Shown one piece after another: positions 61,143 through 64,000 of a DNA stretch of 64,000 nt. The DNA is taken from NCBI GenBank assembly GCA_020635135.1, contig JACKAJ010000015.1, positions 124,001-188,000 on the forward strand, read 5' to 3'. The stretch is from Halobacteriovoraceae bacterium (lineage in GTDB: Bacteria > Bdellovibrionota > Bacteriovoracia > Bacteriovoracales > Bacteriovoracaceae). Under the pieces are notes generated by a model that made no database searches, was not told where the DNA came from, and saw only the letters and a list, made by a program, of their open reading frames with translations. A program made the translations under genes and the position numbers. How positions within the stretch are numbered: the stretch's first letter is position 1; the number at the start of each line of letters is the position of its first letter.

Positions 61143-62680
61143 AATAGCTCTACTAATTTATCAGCAACTTTCACCCCATCGACCGCGGCCGATGTAATGC
61201 CTCCAGCGTAACCAGCTCCCTCTCCACAAGGAAAAAGCCCAGAAAGTTTAGGAGACATGAGATTTTCATCTCGCAAAACTCGAAGGGGTGACGAAGTTCT
61301 GGTCTCAGGTGCGATTAAAAGTGCATCTCCATAAGCAAACCCCTTCCACTTTTTATCAATCCGAACTAGTGCACTTTTAAGTTCCTCAACAATAAAGGAA
61401 GGAAAAATTTCAGAAATATCAGCCTTAAATATTTTAGAAGGACAAGAAGTGACGGGAAGCGCTCTCGAATCAAGTTTTCCCTCTAAAAACTCTTTAATCG
61501 TCATGGCCGGCAATTCTTTTCCAGAGGCGTATTTGTCAGATAAATTTTTGGCCTTCGATTCAATTTCGCCTAAAAAATCAAACCCTGAAAGAATTCCTTT
61601 GTCGGGAAAATCAACTCCCGCTCGTGTCGTTACCACTAATGCAGAATTAGACCAATGAGAATTGTGGGCTGAATTGCTCATACCATTGGTAACCAGCCCT
61701 TCTATTTCTGTTCCACTAGAAAGCACATATCCTCCTGGACACATACAAAATGTATAGACTCCTCTTCCGGTTTCTTTATTGTGATGAGAGGCTCGGTAGC
61801 GAGCTGAGCCTAAACGTGGATCTTCTGCAAATTCACCAAATTGAATTTTATTAATGTATTTTCTAGGATGTTCTATCCGCACACCAACGGCAAAATCTTT
61901 GAGGCTCATCGGTATGCCCATTTCTTCTAAATGCGAATAAATGTGGCGAGGAGAATGCCCTGTGGCCAGGACCACAGAAGAAGAATAAATCTCTTTTCCA
62001 CTTTCCGTTTTTATCCCTTTAAGATTGCCATTTTCTAACAACAATTTTTCAACGACTTCTCCACTTAAAAATTCTACACCAAAGTTTTCGAGAGTTTTTC
62101 CAATCTCTGAAATGAGCTCGCGAATTTTATTAGAGCCAAGGTGAGGATTAGACTCATAAGCAATATGTTCAGGCGCCCCAAACTCGACCAGTTTTTTCAT
62201 CACGTAGTGAATGAGATCAGACTTCACCCGGGTCATGAGTTTCCCATCACTAAAAAGTCCCGCTCCTCCCTCTCCGTAACAGACATTGCTGTTCACATCG
62301 AGCTGACCATAGCGCCAAAATTTTGCAATTTTTTTCATTCTCTCATTCGCACGATCTCCTCTATCGATGAGAGTACACGGGATTCCATATTCCATCAGTC
62401 TAATGGCACAAAAAAGCCCTGCTGGACCAGCACCGACAACAATAGGTTTTACTAATAGTTCTTTTTTCGGAAATGTTGACTTGAGATCTTCACCACTCTT
62501 TGACTTGTCGAGGATTCGGTACAAGAAAACAGGCTTTCGCCCTTTGGGAGCATTTCTCGCATCGAGACTTTTGGAGAGAATTTGATAATTCTTAACATTG
62601 GGATAGTGCTTTTTTAGATATTCTTCGATATCTTGATCAAAAGTTAATGAGAATTCAATAATCTGGTCCACAGCGTCCAT
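61130..62680 (-). CDS. FAD-dependent oxidoreductase, COG2509 type
   Basis: 516 residues. An N-terminal ~85-residue domain precedes the FAD-binding Rossmann motif VGAGPAGLFCAIRLMEYG, then VCYGEGGAGLFSDGKLMTR, VVLATGHSPRHIY, FCMCPGGYVLSSGTE and the late SGLFPCGEGAGYAGGITSAAVDG. These fit the uncharacterised COG2509 flavoprotein family. The reaction is unknown. Convergent with the kinase gene, 13 bp of 3' overlap, and divergent from cinA, with 27 bp between starts. Confidence 0.85.
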   Translation of the reverse strand: MDAVDQIIEFSLTFDQDIEEYLKKHYPNVKNYQILSKSLDARNAPKGRKPVFLYRILDKSKSGEDLKSTFPKKELLVKPIVVGAGPAGLFCAIRLMEYGIPCTLIDRGDRANERMKKIAKFWRYGQLDVNSNVCYGEGGAGLFSDGKLMTRVKSDLIHYVMKKLVEFGAPEHIAYESNPHLGSNKIRELISEIGKTLENFGVEFLSGEVVEKLLLENGNLKGIKTESGKEIYSSSVVLATGHSPRHIYSHLEEMGIPMSLKDFAVGVRIEHPRKYINKIQFGEFAEDPRLGSARYRASHHNKETGRGVYTFCMCPGGYVLSSGTEIEGLVTNGMSNSAHNSHWSNSALVVTTRAGVDFPDKGILSGFDFLGEIESKAKNLSDKYASGKELPAMTIKEFLEGKLDSRALPVTSCPSKIFKADISEIFPSFIVEELKSALVRIDKKWKGFAYGDALLIAPETRTSSPLRVLRDENLMSPKLSGLFPCGEGAGYAGGITSAAVDGVKVADKLVELFQLR

Positions 62681-62707
62681 ATATAGGCTAAAAAAGAGTA
62701 TAAGTTA

Positions 62708-63961
62708 ATGAAAATTGTAGATTTTATAGGTATTGGCAATGAGCTCCTCCAAGGTAAAATCCAGGACAAAAATCTTCACTGGCTCGCTCAATGGCTCTTT
62801 AAAAATCACCTCTATTTGCGAAAAGCTCAGATCGTTCGCGACAATCCAAAAGAACTTACTGAAGCTTTACGAGAATCACTTCAGAATGCTGATATTGTCA
62901 TCACTTCTGGGGGCTTAGGTCCCACAGATGACGATATCACCAAAGATGTTATCGCTGATTTTTTTAATCTCCCTCTAGAGGAAAACGCTAATGCCCTCCA
63001 AGTCGTGGAAAGACAATACAGTGAAAAAAAGCGCTCCTATAGTGATTCCAGTGCCAAGTACCAATGGATCCCTAAAAGCTCTCGTGCGCTTTATAATAAG
63101 GTCGGCTACGCTCCAGGAATTTATCTCGAAAACCAGAATAAGAAAATTTTCCTTCTCCCAGGTGTTCCTCTTGAATATCAGGTCCTGCTCGAAGACCAAG
63201 TTCTTCCACTGATCGTGGAGAACAATCACCTCCACAAAAACCTCATCTACCGAACTTGGAAAATCCCAGAAGAAAAACTCTTTAAAACACTTGAACCTAA
63301 GCTTTGGAGCGAATTGGAAAAACTCGGTGCAGTCAGTTCCCTTCCCCACGTCTCAGGAGTGGACGTCGGGATTACCATTGAGGCCAAAAGCTCCCAGGAA
63401 CTGAAAAATAAAGAAGAACAAGTCCAGGCCATTATCGATAATTCCCAAATAACTGAATACATTTGGAATCGTGGCCCTGAGTCCCTTCCGGAAGTAATTC
63501 TCAAACTTTGCCAATCTCAGAATTTCACAATTGGAACTGCGGAAAGCTGTACTGGAGGAATGATTAGCTCCAAGCTTACTGATATTTCTGGAGCTTCAGA
63601 ATCCTTTCTTGGGGCCTTCATTACCTATTCTCCAGAGGCCAAAATTCGACAGCTGGGAGTCAGCCAAGATACAATTGATAAGTATAATATTGTCAGTACC
63701 CAAGTGGCGCTGGAAATGGCGAGAGGCGCACGCAAAAACCTTGGATGTGATTTTGCTGTAGCCACCACTGGACTTGCAGGCCCTGGTGGTGGGAGTGAAA
63801 AAATTCCAGTTGGCACCCTCGCTGTCGCTGTGGTATCACCCCAATTCGAAAGAACAGAAATTATCCACTATGCTGGCAATAGATTATTGGTTAAAGATCG
63901 GTTTACCGATACGGCATTACACATATTGCGAGAAGAAATATTAAAGTACGATAAAAAATAA
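62708..63961 (+). CDS. cinA: CinA family protein (NMN deamidase / ADP-ribose pyrophosphatase)
   Basis: 417 residues, full two-domain type. N-terminal MoaB/MogA-like domain: IGIGNELLQGKIQDKN, TSGGLGPTDDDIT and the loop YAPGIYLEN. C-terminal NMN amidohydrolase (PncC) domain: GTAESCTGGMISSKLTD, ATTGLAGPGGGSEKIPVGT. It recycles nicotinamide mononucleotide, and in some bacteria is linked to recombination. Its TAA overlaps the next ATG by one base. Confidence 0.93.
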   Translation: MKIVDFIGIGNELLQGKIQDKNLHWLAQWLFKNHLYLRKAQIVRDNPKELTEALRESLQNADIVITSGGLGPTDDDITKDVIADFFNLPLEENANALQVVERQYSEKKRSYSDSSAKYQWIPKSSRALYNKVGYAPGIYLENQNKKIFLLPGVPLEYQVLLEDQVLPLIVENNHLHKNLIYRTWKIPEEKLFKTLEPKLWSELEKLGAVSSLPHVSGVDVGITIEAKSSQELKNKEEQVQAIIDNSQITEYIWNRGPESLPEVILKLCQSQNFTIGTAESCTGGMISSKLTDISGASESFLGAFITYSPEAKIRQLGVSQDTIDKYNIVSTQVALEMARGARKNLGCDFAVATTGLAGPGGGSEKIPVGTLAVAVVSPQFERTEIIHYAGNRLLVKDRFTDTALHILREEILKYDKK

Positions 63962-64000
63962 TGGAAACATTTCAAGAGGCCCTCAAATATTTTATTACTA
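63961..64000 (+). CDS. Partial gene at the window end
   Basis: ATG 63961 overlaps the cinA stop (TAATG) and the frame stays open for the 13 codons left in the window. Product begins METFQEALKY. Too short to identify. Confidence 0.5.
   Translation, partial: METFQEALKYFIT

Noticed and set aside
1..64000. CRISPR array, insertion sequence, prophage or restriction-type defence system
   Set aside because: No regularly spaced direct repeats, transposase, integrase, capsid or defence nuclease genes were found. The inverted repeats are single and mostly at gene ends.

Overview
The window is low-GC, gene-dense chromosomal DNA from a Gram-negative bacterium. It has the envelope and regulatory genes of a proteobacterium-like cell (LapB, SppA, DksA, lipoproteins) and an unusually large set of exported proteins: an endonuclease I, a PLD-family protein, a Fic protein and a SelO-like protein that both carry signal peptides, and many small signal-peptide proteins. 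With an FHA-GGDEF protein that has the architecture of Bdellovibrio DgcB, and sigma-28 (FliA)-like promoters, this suggests a predatory Bdellovibrionota bacterium, probably of the Bacteriovorax/Halobacteriovorax/Peredibacter side. That placement is inference; no rRNA gene is present. I saw no tRNA, rRNA, CRISPR array, transposase or prophage.

Layout. 1-7 kb: an App1-like HAD phosphatase, two DksA-family regulators (one with a degenerate zinc finger), a pair of U32 proteins (TrhP-like plus a paralogue without the cysteine cluster), an SGNH/TPR-like protein and a DUF1338 (HglS-like) enzyme. 7.4-9.4 kb: an intergenic zone with a candidate sigma-28-driven small RNA, then a secreted endonuclease I. 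9.4-16 kb: Ppx and PPK1 (polyphosphate turnover), NhaC, a LOG-family protein and an AI-2E family permease. 16-18.7 kb: lapB and sppA. 18.7-20.1 kb: aroA behind a long imperfect hairpin. 20-28 kb: minus-strand run of a large lipoprotein, an NRAMP-UspA fusion, a secreted protein and a PLD-family protein. 28-32.5 kb: aromatic pathway block, with a DAHP synthase-chorismate mutase fusion divergent from overlapping aroE-aroK-aroB-aroC. 32.5-43 kb: secreted Fic, a well-expressed-looking small secreted protein, the spoVR-yeaH-prkA stress operon, a PP2C phosphatase and a secreted SelO-like protein. 43-51 kb: small secreted proteins, rlmN, a four-module acidic lipoprotein, a possible NlpC/P60-like protein and a GH35-like glycosidase. 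51-64 kb: two acyl-CoA dehydrogenases, pgi, the DgcB-like FHA-GGDEF protein, mutL-miaA-ppsR, a Ser/Thr kinase with a PEGA-like domain behind a sigma-28-like promoter, a COG2509 flavoprotein and cinA.

How it works together: the aro genes supply all steps from DAHP to chorismate/prephenate except dehydroquinate dehydratase, which is not in the window. Ppx/PPK, DksA, PrkA/YeaH/SpoVR and LapB form a stress and envelope-homeostasis set. Protein phosphorylation (Hanks-type kinase, PP2C, PrkA) and c-di-GMP signalling through an FHA domain occur within 20 kb of one another. Genes are packed with 1-34 bp overlaps; seven convergent gene pairs share their 3' ends, and two convergent pairs are separated by long inverted repeats.
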